The notes under the pieces were generated by a model. It ran no database searches, had not been told where the DNA came from, and worked only from the letters and a program-made list of their open reading frames with translations. Source: Acidimicrobiaceae bacterium (GTDB lineage: Bacteria > Actinomycetota > Acidimicrobiia > Acidimicrobiales > Aldehydirespiratoraceae). From it: a DNA stretch of 64,000 bases. Shown in pieces: positions 26,189-34,625 of this stretch. The translations under genes and the position numbers were made by a program. The first letter of the stretch is position 1. The number at the start of each line of letters is the position of its first letter. The stretch spans positions 1-64,000 of the forward strand of contig JAERSO010000102.1 in NCBI GenBank assembly GCA_016845585.1. Reading direction: 5' to 3'.

Positions 26189-27277
26189 TCAGTCGAGGGT
26201 GAGAACCAACGCTTCGGTGGGTCTCGCCCCCGACGCGAGGGCGTCCAGGTAGGCCGCCTGTATCGCCATCGGGCCGGACTCGGTGCGGACGTCGAGCCAG
26301 CCGCTCACCCATTCGGCGAACCGTGCCCAAGCGTCCGCGAAACGTTGGTGATAGGCAGCGTGTCCCTCCGCGGCCGCATGTTGCTCCGCGACGTCGGGGA
26401 TGAAGAAGAACTTCGGCTCCGGTCCCGCAAGGGCGCCGCCCCCACCTCGAGCGTGGCGGTGCGTGCCTCCGACCCGGTAGCTCTTCGTGAGGCGATCACC
26501 GAACGCAGCGTGCACCTCGGTGGTGAGCGCGCCGTTCCCGGCCATGTCGACGAATGCCGCGGGTCCGTCGATCGACCCCAAGTCGAGCGAGTCGTAGGTG
26601 AGCACCCGGTCGTAGCACCCGAAGCTCCTGACGAGTTCGTCGTTGCTCGCCGAGGTGAGACCGACGATCTCGATGCCGGTGTCCGCAGCCGCGAGGCAAT
26701 GGGCCATGGAGTACGCCGTCTTGCTGGAGGCGCTGGCGATCAGGACGGAACCAGCGCCGTGGTTGTCGCTGTCGATGAAGTCGTTGGCGAGTTCCCAGCC
26801 GGTCATGAACAACGCCCACAGCACCGGCTGCACGTCGTCGAAGCCGGCCCCGGAGACCGGGTCGGAGCCTGTGCGGTAGTACCGGTTGTACCAGGGGTGC
26901 GAGGCAGCACGATGCGCCGACGCGTCGAAGAAGCAGAGGTCGGAGACGTGATCAGCTTCGAGGACGAAGCGGATGGCCATCGGCACATACCCGAAGATCC
27001 GCTCGCCAACCGGCATGTCGGCGTGCTCGCTGCGAGTCACCGCGGCGTATCCCCACGCCGGTACGCGGCCCCACTCCAATTCCGGAGCAGGGAAGAACGC
27101 CCAGTAGCCGAGCATGTCGCCTGCACCGGCATAGGAGATGTTGTTGGCGGTGAGACCGAAGCGCTCGACCTCGACCAGGACTTGACCGGCCGTCAGCTCC
27201 ACATCCGAATCAAGCTCCTCGATCAGGCGGACGTTCTCCAGCGAGGCCTTCTCGACGATCAGATCTGTGCGGGCCAC
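26189..27277 (-). CDS. DUF2855 family protein (MDR-like fold)
   Basis: About 362 residues matching the DUF2855 family: VLVEVERFGLTANNISYA at the N-terminus, GSVLIASASSKTAYSMAHCL in the middle at the place of a nucleotide-binding loop, and FVDMAGNGAL downstream. The family resembles zinc-free medium-chain reductases but its reaction is unknown. The GTG at 27277 is preferred because it falls ten bases after the stop of the branched-chain aminotransferase gene; ATG 27316 would overlap by 29 bases. The two genes form a leftward pair. Confidence 0.75.
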   Translation of the reverse strand: MARTDLIVEKASLENVRLIEELDSDVELTAGQVLVEVERFGLTANNISYAGAGDMLGYWAFFPAPELEWGRVPAWGYAAVTRSEHADMPVGERIFGYVPMAIRFVLEADHVSDLCFFDASAHRAASHPWYNRYYRTGSDPVSGAGFDDVQPVLWALFMTGWELANDFIDSDNHGAGSVLIASASSKTAYSMAHCLAAADTGIEIVGLTSASNDELVRSFGCYDRVLTYDSLDLGSIDGPAAFVDMAGNGALTTEVHAAFGDRLTKSYRVGGTHRHARGGGGALAGPEPKFFFIPDVAEQHAAAEGHAAYHQRFADAWARFAEWVSGWLDVRTESGPMAIQAAYLDALASGARPTEALVLTLD

Positions 27278-27287
27278 GATCGGTCGA

Positions 27288-28331
27288 TCAGCCCGCAACC
27301 GGAGTGAGCCAGCCATGGGCGTCGGGAGCGGCGCCGATCTGAATGTCGGTGAGCGCCTGTCGGAGCTTCAGCGTGTTCGCACCGGGCTGGCCATCACCGA
27401 CCGAGACCGTCTCACCGTGGAGCTTCAGGGTGCCAACCGGCGCGATGACGGCAGCCGTGCCGGAGAGGAATGCCTCACCCCGGCCGGCGTGCTCGGCGAG
27501 TTCCTCGAGGGAGATGTGGCGCTCCTCGATCCGGTAGCCGAGGTCGGCGCCGATGGCCAACACTGAGGAACGGGTGACACCGTGCAGGAATGAATCATCG
27601 AGTTCGCGCGTGATCAGACGGTCATCGTCGACGAGGAAGAAGTTGGCCGCACCCGTCTCGGTGATGTCGCCCTCCGAAGCGAAGAGAACCTGATCGGCTC
27701 CGTGGGCCGCCTTCGCATCCAACGTTGGGCCGAGCGCCATGGCGTAGTTGGCCCCGGCCTTCGCCCGACCGAACTGGGGCGTCGTCCGGGGCGTCTCGGT
27801 CTCCACATGAATCGTCAGTGGCCGCACGCCGCCGGCGAAGTAGTCCCCGACCGGCGAACAGAAGACGAAGAGCATCGAGGAGTCACTCGGCGTGGCAGCG
27901 GCGCCGATGTTGATCTGGGTGCCGATCAGGGTCGGACGAATGTAGAGCGATCCTGGTGAATCAGGGGCGTACGCCGCGTTGGCTTCAACCGCGTCGATGA
28001 TCATCGTCTTGACCAATTCGGTGTCGGGCACGGCCATGTAGAGCTGGGCCACCGTCTTCGTCATGCGGGCAGCGTGGTCATCGAGACGAAAGATCGCCAG
28101 CGATCCGTCTTGCTGGCGGAACGCCTTGAGCCCCTCGAAGCACGTGCTCCCGTAGTGCAGCGCGTGGGTGGCCGGGTGCATGGAGAAGTTCTCCATCTGC
28201 TCAGCCGAACCGCTGTACTCGTACTCGCCGCCGGCCTCACGCTTCGCGATCGTGATCTGATCGCCGAACAGCGAGCCGAACGGCGCAGTGAAGGGGTCCC
28301 CGATCTCGACGGGTGTGGCTGGACTGGTCAT
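27288..28331 (-). CDS. ilvE: Branched-chain amino acid aminotransferase
   Basis: A 347-residue fold-type IV PLP enzyme that transfers the amino group between branched-chain amino acids and 2-oxoglutarate. Key blocks are LHYGSTCFEGLKAFR, YIRPTLIGT, and the PLP lysine at residue 191 in FGRAKAGANYA. ITETGAANFFLV and FLSGTAAVIAPVG close the active site. GGGAG lies about four bases before the ATG. It is divergent from doeB. The fold-type, length and motifs support BCAT rather than D-amino-acid transaminase. Confidence 0.92.
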   Translation of the reverse strand: MTSPATPVEIGDPFTAPFGSLFGDQITIAKREAGGEYEYSGSAEQMENFSMHPATHALHYGSTCFEGLKAFRQQDGSLAIFRLDDHAARMTKTVAQLYMAVPDTELVKTMIIDAVEANAAYAPDSPGSLYIRPTLIGTQINIGAAATPSDSSMLFVFCSPVGDYFAGGVRPLTIHVETETPRTTPQFGRAKAGANYAMALGPTLDAKAAHGADQVLFASEGDITETGAANFFLVDDDRLITRELDDSFLHGVTRSSVLAIGADLGYRIEERHISLEELAEHAGRGEAFLSGTAAVIAPVGTLKLHGETVSVGDGQPGANTLKLRQALTDIQIGAAPDAHGWLTPVAG

Positions 28332-28404
28332 GGTTCTCCCAATGTCGACCGGGCGTTCTTGGTGCAGCGTACGTGTGATCGGCAGTGTCGGGAAGCCATG
28401 GCGC

Positions 28405-28410
28405 TACTGT
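28405..28410 (+). promoter_or_regulatory. -10 box (TACTGT) for doeB, probably leaderless
   Basis: TACTGT, six bases, then ATG 28417; no Shine-Dalgarno sequence. No convincing -35 box is seen. Confidence 0.5.
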
Positions 28411-28416
28411 TCGGCC

Positions 28417-29424
28417 ATGCTCGCTGATTCACCGATCTCTTCGACCATTCCGTTGGACCAGTCGGGGGTTCACCACGGCCACCTGCATCTGCCCCACAGC
28501 CGTGATGATTCCGCCTACGGAGCGATCATGATCCCGATCTCGGTCATCAAGAATGGGGACGGACCGACCATTCTGCTCACCGGCGGGAACCATGGTGACG
28601 AGTACCACGGCCCGCTGGCCTTGACCCGCTTTCTCAGCACCATCGATCCCGACTCGATCACCGGGCGAGTCATCGTCGTGCCGTACATGAACTACCCGGC
28701 GTTCACCGCGGGAGCCCGCACCTCACCCATCGACAGCGGCAATCTGAACCGCGTGTTCCCCGGGGCCCCGACGGGCACCGTCACCGAGAAGATCGCCGAC
28801 TACATGACGCGGTACCTGCTCCCGATGGCCGATGCCGTTCTCGACATTCACGACGGCGGCCGCACGCTCGAGTTCATGCCGATGGCGTCCACCCATGTGT
28901 TGCACGACAAGGCCGACGAGGAACGGAACCGCAGAGCCGCCGCCGCCTTCGGTGCGCCGTACGTGACCTGCCTGGTCGAACTCGACATGCTCGGCATGTG
29001 GGACTGCACCGTCGAAGAATCCGGCACACCATTCGTCACCACGGAGATCGGTGGCGGCGGCACAACCCGTCCCGAATGGATGCGAATCACCAACGAGGGC
29101 GTGGTCAACATGCTGCGCCACTGGGGCGCCATGACCGGTGAGTGCACTCCAGCGCCATCGGCGGTGCTCGACATCCCCGAAGAGGGGGCCTACGTCGTGA
29201 GTACGAGCGAGGGCCTGCTCGAGTGGCTCGTCGATCTCGGCGAGGAGATCACCGACGGGCAGCCGATCGCCCGGGTCTACAGCACGGTGCTCATGGGCTC
29301 GCCCGCCGAGGACATCCTCGCCACGATGGACGGCGTGCTCGCCATGCGCCACTTTCCCGGCAAGGTGAAGATGGGTGATGCAATCGCCATGCAGGCGACG
29401 CTGACCCCCGCGCCTAGTTCTTGA
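28417..29424 (+). CDS. doeB: N-alpha-acetyl-L-2,4-diaminobutyrate deacetylase (ectoine degradation)
   Basis: A 335-residue zinc deacetylase of the aspartoacylase / succinylglutamate desuccinylase family. The zinc residues are in LTGGNHGDEYHG (His59, Glu62) and VLDIHDGGRT. PIDSGNLNRVFPG and VTEKIADYMTRYLLPMAD follow the DoeB/EutE wording closely, as does RDDSAYGAIMIP. It removes acetate from the product of ectoine hydrolysis, giving diaminobutyrate. It converges on doeA with an 11-base overlap of the coding ends, instead of the usual co-directional doeA-doeB arrangement. Confidence 0.88.
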   Translation: MLADSPISSTIPLDQSGVHHGHLHLPHSRDDSAYGAIMIPISVIKNGDGPTILLTGGNHGDEYHGPLALTRFLSTIDPDSITGRVIVVPYMNYPAFTAGARTSPIDSGNLNRVFPGAPTGTVTEKIADYMTRYLLPMADAVLDIHDGGRTLEFMPMASTHVLHDKADEERNRRAAAAFGAPYVTCLVELDMLGMWDCTVEESGTPFVTTEIGGGGTTRPEWMRITNEGVVNMLRHWGAMTGECTPAPSAVLDIPEEGAYVVSTSEGLLEWLVDLGEEITDGQPIARVYSTVLMGSPAEDILATMDGVLAMRHFPGKVKMGDAIAMQATLTPAPSS

Positions 29425-30598
29425 CGAAGAGTTGGCGCGGCACATCCGCGAGCAGCTCGTAGCCGGTCTCGGTGACGAGTACCGACTCCGTGATCTCCAA
29501 ACCCCAGTCGTCCTGCCAGAGCGCGGGCATGAAGTGGAATGTCATCCCCGGTTTCATCTCCGTGAGCTCGCCCGGGCGGATACTGATGTTTCTCTCCCCC
29601 CAATCCGGCGGATAGCTGAGGCCGATGCCATATCCGGCCCGGCTCTCCTTGTCGAAGCCGTGGGAGCGGAGCTCGGTGATGAACGCGCGGTGCATCTCCT
29701 CGAACGTGGTGCCTGGTGCCACCGTGGCCAATCCGGCCGCGATCGATGACAGCAGCCCTTCCTCCGCAGCCAGCCATCGAGCCGGCGGCGGACCGAGGTG
29801 GACGGTGCGGGACAACGGCACGTGATAGCGGCGGAACACACCGGCGATCTCGAAGAATGTCCCCTCCCCCATCCGGAGCTCCCGGTCGTCCCAGGTCAGG
29901 TGGGCCGCGCTCGCATCAGCCCCCGTCGGCAGCATCGGCACGATGGCCGGATAGTCGCCGCCGTGTTCTCGAGTGCCGGTCACGCCCGTGTGATAGATCT
30001 CGGCGACCAGATCGTTCTTCCGCATGCCCGGTGTCATGATCTCGAGGATCCGTGCGTGCATTTTCGACACGATGGTGCCGGCGATCCGCATGTACTCGAT
30101 CTCCCGGGGCGATTTCACGAGCCGGAGCCAGTTCACGAGGCTGGTGGCATCGACCATCGATGCTCCGGGGAGATGCTCGAACAGTCGATCGTGCGCCCGA
30201 GCTGAGTAGTAGTAGTTGTCGTACTCGACACCGATCCGTCCCGCCGCCCAACCACGATCAGTCAGGATGGTCGCGGCGAGGTAGTCCATGGCGTGGCGTT
30301 GGGTCGACATCACGTAGTGGTCGGGATAGCCCACGATGTCCTCGTCGGTCAGGTAGGTGGTCCGCCTGGCGCCATTGGCGTCCATGCCGCGGCCGAACCA
30401 CACGGGATCGCCCAGAGCGCCGACGATCACGCACTGAGGCGTGTAGAAGGACCAGCCGTCGTAGCCGGTGAGCCACGACATGTTCGACGGGTCGTGGACG
30501 ATCAGGGTGTCGATCCCGGCGTCGTCCATCGCGGCCCGAGTTGCGTTGAGACGGTCCGCGAACTCCTCGCGACTGAAATTGAGCGTCGCCGCACTCAT
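29414..30598 (-). CDS. doeA: Ectoine hydrolase (M24, creatinase-like)
   Basis: A 394-residue pita-bread-fold hydrolase. The N-terminal domain has DPSNMSWLTGYDGWSFYTPQ and WFGRGMDANGARR. The catalytic domain has GADASAAHLTWDDRELRMGE and GIGLSYPPDWGERNIS, with MTFHFMPALWQDDWGLEITE near the end. These strings are characteristic of DoeA/EutD rather than of Xaa-Pro peptidases. It opens the ectoine ring to N-acetyl-diaminobutyrate. Its ATG overlaps the upstream PLP-enzyme stop (ATGA). A second, more distant DoeA-like gene lies at 45628. Confidence 0.88.
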   Translation of the reverse strand: MSAATLNFSREEFADRLNATRAAMDDAGIDTLIVHDPSNMSWLTGYDGWSFYTPQCVIVGALGDPVWFGRGMDANGARRTTYLTDEDIVGYPDHYVMSTQRHAMDYLAATILTDRGWAAGRIGVEYDNYYYSARAHDRLFEHLPGASMVDATSLVNWLRLVKSPREIEYMRIAGTIVSKMHARILEIMTPGMRKNDLVAEIYHTGVTGTREHGGDYPAIVPMLPTGADASAAHLTWDDRELRMGEGTFFEIAGVFRRYHVPLSRTVHLGPPPARWLAAEEGLLSSIAAGLATVAPGTTFEEMHRAFITELRSHGFDKESRAGYGIGLSYPPDWGERNISIRPGELTEMKPGMTFHFMPALWQDDWGLEITESVLVTETGYELLADVPRQLFVKN

Positions 30599-31779
30599 GT
30601 CGCGTCCAGCGCCTGAGCGAGATCCGCGAGCAGGTCATCGATGTGCTCGACCCCGGCGGAGTAGCGAACCAAGCCCTCGGGAATCCCCAGCGCTGCCCGC
30701 TCCTCGGGTGAGCACTCCACATGGCTCGTGGTGGCCGGCGGACCCACGGTCGTCTCCACCGCACCGAGGTTCGCGGCCCGGTGCGCGAGCCGCAGGTGGG
30801 GCAGGAACCGTCTCACCGCCTCGAGACCCCCGTCGATGGCGAAGCTGAGCATTCCGCCGAACCCGGTCATCTGCCCGGCCGCCACCTCGTGCTGCGGGTG
30901 TGAGACCAGGCCCGGGTAGTTGACGGCGGTGACCTTGGGGTGTGACTCCAGAAAGGTCGCGACGGCCATGGCGTTCGCGGCCTGGCGCTCCACCCGCAAC
31001 TGGAGTGTCTTCATTCCGCGCAGGAGTAGGTAGGCGGCCATGGGGTCGAGGGTTGCACCATTGATCTCGCGGTACTCGTAGACCTTCTTCACGAGATCCT
31101 CTCGTCCGACCACGACACCGCCGAGAGCGTCGGCGTGACCGCCGAGGAACTTCGTGGCGCTGTGGACCACCAGATCGGCCCCGAGGCTGATCGGAAGCTG
31201 GTTCACCGGTGTGGCGAACGTGTTGTCGACCACCACGGTGGCGCCCACGGCATGTCCCGCCGCGATGAGGCGCCGGAGGTCCAGCACCTTGAGCGTGGGG
31301 TTCGTCGGGGTCTCGAGGTAGAGGAGATCGCAACCCGAGGCCACCGCGGCCTCGATCGCATCGGTGTCGGTGGTGTCGATCAGCTCACAGTGGATGCCGA
31401 ATGCCGGCAGGAACTCCGTGAACAGCAGGCTGGTGCCACCGTAGGTGTCCTTCACCGAGACGACACGATTCCCGGGACGCAGCAAGGCATGCAACATGTT
31501 CGAGATCGCGGCCATGCCCGTCGAGGCGGAAGTCGCCGCTTCGCCTCCTTCGAGCAGGCGAACCTTCTCTTCGAACACCGCAACGGTCGGGTTGGTGTTC
31601 CGGCCGTAGATGTGGCCTTCCGCCGCGCCGGTCGCGACGTCGTACCACTCCTCGAAGTCGGGGTAGCCGAACGCAACGCTGTGCACGACCGGCACCTGGG
31701 TGGCCCGATCGAGGAGGTAGTGCTCCTCGCCGCCCCACACCGTGAGTGAGGCAACGTCGAGTTCTCGAGGATTGGTCAT
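30595..31779 (-). CDS. Cystathionine gamma-synthase/lyase-type PLP enzyme
   Basis: A 394-residue member of the Cys/Met metabolism PLP family. Landmarks are YGRNTNPTVAVFEEKVRLLE at the cofactor tyrosine-arginine, SASTGMAAI, VDNTFATPVNQLP with the PLP-nitrogen aspartate, and VVHSATKFLGGHAD with the Schiff-base lysine near residue 205. The family does gamma-replacement or gamma/beta-elimination on cysteine, homoserine or methionine derivatives. GAGAGGG precedes the ATG. Coupled to doeA by ATGA, it may act on a side-chain-modified diaminobutyrate-like compound, but a sulfur amino acid role is equally possible. Confidence 0.86.
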   Translation of the reverse strand: MTNPRELDVASLTVWGGEEHYLLDRATQVPVVHSVAFGYPDFEEWYDVATGAAEGHIYGRNTNPTVAVFEEKVRLLEGGEAATSASTGMAAISNMLHALLRPGNRVVSVKDTYGGTSLLFTEFLPAFGIHCELIDTTDTDAIEAAVASGCDLLYLETPTNPTLKVLDLRRLIAAGHAVGATVVVDNTFATPVNQLPISLGADLVVHSATKFLGGHADALGGVVVGREDLVKKVYEYREINGATLDPMAAYLLLRGMKTLQLRVERQAANAMAVATFLESHPKVTAVNYPGLVSHPQHEVAAGQMTGFGGMLSFAIDGGLEAVRRFLPHLRLAHRAANLGAVETTVGPPATTSHVECSPEERAALGIPEGLVRYSAGVEHIDDLLADLAQALDAT

Positions 31780-31828
31780 GCACGCCCTCTCAGCGTCGAA
31801 TGGTGCGGCAAAGCTAGCCGCGGAGTCG

Positions 31829-31834
31829 TAGGTT
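31829..31834 (+). promoter_or_regulatory. -10 box (TAGGTT) for the TOPRIM gene, probably leaderless
   Basis: TAGGTT, six bases, then GTG 31841; no Shine-Dalgarno sequence is present. Confidence 0.5.
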
Positions 31835-31840
31835 CGTTCG

Positions 31841-32506
31841 GTGGACGATCAGCGACGCCAGGAGCTCTTCGAGGCTGCACTCGACGGGTACGAAGAGGGG
31901 CCCGATGCCACGCTGCGGGCGACGGCCACCGGTCTCGCAGCAGCCGAGACGGCTCGATCAATCGTGCTCGTCGAAGGCGTCAGCGACCAGATCGCACTCG
32001 AAACACTGGCTCACATCCTCGGCCGAGACCTCGCCGCGGAAGCCACTGTCGTTCTGCCGATGGGTGGGGCCCACGGCGTCGGTCGCTTCCTCACCCGGTT
32101 CGGTCCCCTCGGTAGCGGGCGCGTGATCGCCGGGCTCTGCGATGTCGGCGAAGAGGGGATCTTCCGCCGCGCCATCGTCGACGCGCGGCTCGGCACGCCG
32201 AAGGGCCGCAACGACCTCGCTGACCTGGGCTTTCACGTCTGCGACCTGGACCTCGAGGACGAACTCATCCGCGCCGCCGGCCAATCGATGCTCGAATCAC
32301 TGTTCGAGTCGCAGGGCGACCTCGGGTCCTTCCGAACGATGCAGAAGCAGCCGGAGTGGCGCGATCGGCCGTTCGAGTCGCAGGTTCGGCGATACTTCGG
32401 CTCCGGCCACCGGAGGAAGAGCCGCTATGCCGGTCTCATCGTCTCCGCCCTCGGGGCCGATGCTGCTCCCATGCCTCTTCGGGCCGCGCTCGATCATGTT
32501 GCCTAG
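31841..32506 (+). CDS. Stand-alone TOPRIM-domain (OLD-like) protein
   Basis: A 221-residue protein. SIVLVEGVSDQIALETLA (about residues 45-62) gives the TOPRIM glutamate; GLCDVGEEGIFRRA and CDLDLEDELIRA give the later aspartate-containing motif. This is the OLD-family type TOPRIM, but the ATPase normally fused in front is absent. Residues 1-40 are helical. The C-terminal part with QKQPEWRDRPFESQVRRYFG follows the same proteins. It may be a nuclease or a nucleotidyl-transfer domain; no ABC/SMC-type partner is adjacent. It reads into the cupin gene. Confidence 0.75.
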   Translation: MDDQRRQELFEAALDGYEEGPDATLRATATGLAAAETARSIVLVEGVSDQIALETLAHILGRDLAAEATVVLPMGGAHGVGRFLTRFGPLGSGRVIAGLCDVGEEGIFRRAIVDARLGTPKGRNDLADLGFHVCDLDLEDELIRAAGQSMLESLFESQGDLGSFRTMQKQPEWRDRPFESQVRRYFGSGHRRKSRYAGLIVSALGADAAPMPLRAALDHVA

Positions 32507-32509
32507 GCT
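32504..32509 (+). promoter_or_regulatory. -10 box (TAGGCT) for the cupin gene, overlapping the TOPRIM stop
   Basis: TAGGCT contains the TAG stop of the TOPRIM gene and is followed by six bases and the ATG at 32516. It suggests the cupin gene has its own leaderless transcript. Confidence 0.45.
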
Positions 32510-32515
32510 GACGCA

Positions 32516-32839
32516 ATGAGCGACGCACCAGAAGGCTGGACATTCACCGACTCCGGGAGCATGGCCTGGCAGGTCGTGGGCGAAGGCGTGGCCATGAAGG
32601 CGCTCGGCGCGGCCGACGGCCGCATGATCGCAACGTTCCAGTTCCAGCCCGGTTACGTGGGTGGCGCCCATCAACACGGCGAGCCCGAGTTCTCCTACAT
32701 CCTCGAAGGCTCGCTGATCTCCCAGGGGGTACTCATGACGGCCGGTCACGCCTATGCCGCGCAATCCGGCACCGCCCACGACGACTTCCGCACCGAGACG
32801 GGCTGCACGCTCGTCTCGGTCTTCGCAGTTCCCGGCTGA
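32516..32839 (+). CDS. Cupin-domain protein (ChrR-like type)
   Basis: A 107-residue single cupin. The first metal motif is GGAHQHGEPEFSYILEG and the second is AAQSGTAHDDFRTETG, giving three histidines and a glutamate. It resembles ChrR-type cupins that act as sensor domains or small oxygenases, but there is no sigma-factor partner nearby. It is nine bases from the TOPRIM gene. Confidence 0.78.
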   Translation: MSDAPEGWTFTDSGSMAWQVVGEGVAMKALGAADGRMIATFQFQPGYVGGAHQHGEPEFSYILEGSLISQGVLMTAGHAYAAQSGTAHDDFRTETGCTLVSVFAVPG

Positions 32840-32854
32840 GCCGTCCGGGCCACG

Positions 32855-33414
32855 GTGGCTCACCACGTAGCGGTCCACTGGAGCAGTGTCGAGCTCGACA
32901 GCTCGGAGCGTTGCACGACCCACGCCGTGCCCGGCCCGGCGGTGATCGCGGGCTCGCACGGATGTCGATCGATGGCAACCCGGCCGAGATCGAATACGTC
33001 GTCTCCACCGACGACGTCTGGGCCACGACGTCGGCGCGGATCAGGGTGAATGGGCCCGTGTCCCGGACCATCGACATCGAACACCGAGCCGACGGATGGT
33101 GGGTGAACGGGACAGAGCGAACGGACCTGGCCCGATGCCTCGACGTGGACCTCGGATGGACGCCGGCCACGAACGTCCTACCGCTGAGACGCCACCCGCT
33201 GGTCGCCGGCCAGTCGATGACGACGAACGCGGCGTGGCTCCGCTTTCCCGAGCTCGACGTCGTTTCGAGCGAGCAGTACTACACACGAGTCGCCGCGGAC
33301 CGCATGCGTTATGAATCCGGCGAGTTCAGCGCCGAACTGACCGTCACGGACGACGACATCGTCACGACGTACGGCGACGACCTGTGGTTCGCCGAGAGGA
33401 TCGACCGGATCTAG
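32855..33414 (+). pseudogene. Putative glycolipid-binding (DUF1089-type) gene with a one-base frameshift
   Basis: From GTG 32855 the frame reads VHWSSVELDSSERCTTHAV and PAVIAG, the start of the glycolipid-binding family. After about 32953 the family sequence continues only in the next frame, as LARMSIDGNPAEIEYVVSTD, then RCLDVDLGWTPATNVLPLRR and SSEQYYTRVAADRMRYESGE, to TAG at 33414. Adding one C at 32953 (GGC CTC) restores an unbroken protein of about 186 residues. It may be a recent mutation or a sequencing error. The stop overlaps the convergent hydrolase gene by four bases. Confidence 0.7.
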
Positions 33415-34604
33415 CTCAGCTCGGCTGCGAGGAAACGCCCGATCACGTCGATCGCCTCCGCCATGTGCTCGCGACCGTCAGGGCCGTTGTAGTAGTGGGT
33501 CGCCCCTCGCACCACGTGCAGCTGCTTGCGATCGTGTACCACGGATGCGTGGAGCCGCTCGGTGTGGCTCGGAGTGCATGCGTCGTCCGCGGAGTTGCCC
33601 ACGACCAGGACCGGAACCGAGATCTGTGCCCCGGCAGTGATGGCGTCGCAGCGCGCATCGTCGTAGCTCCATTGGCTGAGCCAGCTCCGCAGACTGCAGA
33701 ACCGGGCGAGGCCGACGGGACCGTCGTTCACCACCTTCGGATCGCCGAGGTAGCACGTGCCCGGAGCGCGATCACTGGGCTCGATCGCCGGGTCGAGCCA
33801 TCGCGGATCGGCCATGGTGCCATGGACGGTGAACGCGAATTCCTGGTTCGGGCTGGCCGACGCCCGGATCTCGCCCAGCTTGTCCCTTACCCACGCCGTG
33901 ATGCGGCGGTTGCGCGCGATCTGTGCCTCCCTGAATCGGGCGACGTACTCCGGGCCGTAGGGTGGCTGGTTCGGGTTCGCCGGGTCGTAGAGGTTGAGCT
34001 CCGGATCCCGCACGTGGGGTCGAGTCTCGTCGTGAATGGAGGGATCCAACCACTCGGTGAAGATCCGGTGTCGACTCACGTGCGACGCCAACATCAGCAG
34101 CGCATCAGCCGGCGGGATGCGGCTCGGGTCCACCGTGTACGGATCCCCGGCCGCGGTATCGGAGATCCCCTCCCCCGCCTCGGCCAGAGCCTGATACCAC
34201 ATGGACAAGGAGCCTCCGCCCGACCATCCGGCCAGCACGATCCTCGAATAGCCGAGCCGATCCTTGGCGTCGCAGATGGCTTCGCCGAGATCGGCGGCCA
34301 CCTTCTCCATGATCAACGCGTAGTCGGCGCCCCGGTACCGGGAGTTGGCCCACAGCACGTGGTGGCCCGCGGCAGCCAACCCGCGGACCATCGGCAGGTA
34401 CATCCCACCGCCCACCGGATGCATGAAGACGATGAGCGTGTCGGAGGGGGTGTCCACCGGCCGGATCAGGTGGCAGTCGAGTCCCACCACCGCACCGCCG
34501 CCGCCGTACACGTCGCTGTAGGTGGCGCTTTCCTTGAACCCGACCGCGTACGCGATGCGCTCACAGCCACGCGGGGTTCCCGGCGTCGACGTCTGCTCGG
34601 CCAT
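33411..34604 (-). CDS. Alpha/beta hydrolase
   Basis: A 397-residue alpha/beta-hydrolase. The nucleophile elbow is VLAGWSGGGSLSMWYQ (Ser128), the oxyanion region is VFMHPVGGGMYLPM, the acid is probably in LVVGNSADDACTPSH, and the histidine is in VRGATHYYNGPDGR. A lid of about 130 residues rich in Pro and Asp is inserted after the elbow. No signal peptide is seen. It follows an enolase-superfamily gene by about 20 bases on the same strand. An ester or lactone substrate is likely but unidentified. Confidence 0.85.
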   Translation of the reverse strand: MAEQTSTPGTPRGCERIAYAVGFKESATYSDVYGGGGAVVGLDCHLIRPVDTPSDTLIVFMHPVGGGMYLPMVRGLAAAGHHVLWANSRYRGADYALIMEKVAADLGEAICDAKDRLGYSRIVLAGWSGGGSLSMWYQALAEAGEGISDTAAGDPYTVDPSRIPPADALLMLASHVSRHRIFTEWLDPSIHDETRPHVRDPELNLYDPANPNQPPYGPEYVARFREAQIARNRRITAWVRDKLGEIRASASPNQEFAFTVHGTMADPRWLDPAIEPSDRAPGTCYLGDPKVVNDGPVGLARFCSLRSWLSQWSYDDARCDAITAGAQISVPVLVVGNSADDACTPSHTERLHASVVHDRKQLHVVRGATHYYNGPDGREHMAEAIDVIGRFLAAELS

Positions 34605-34625
34605 GTCGATCTCTCTTCTGCTCGG

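Noticed and set aside
31841..33414. A phage-defence island centred on the TOPRIM protein.
   Set aside because: No ATPase, helicase, nuclease partner or mobile-element gene is adjacent; neighbours are metabolic.
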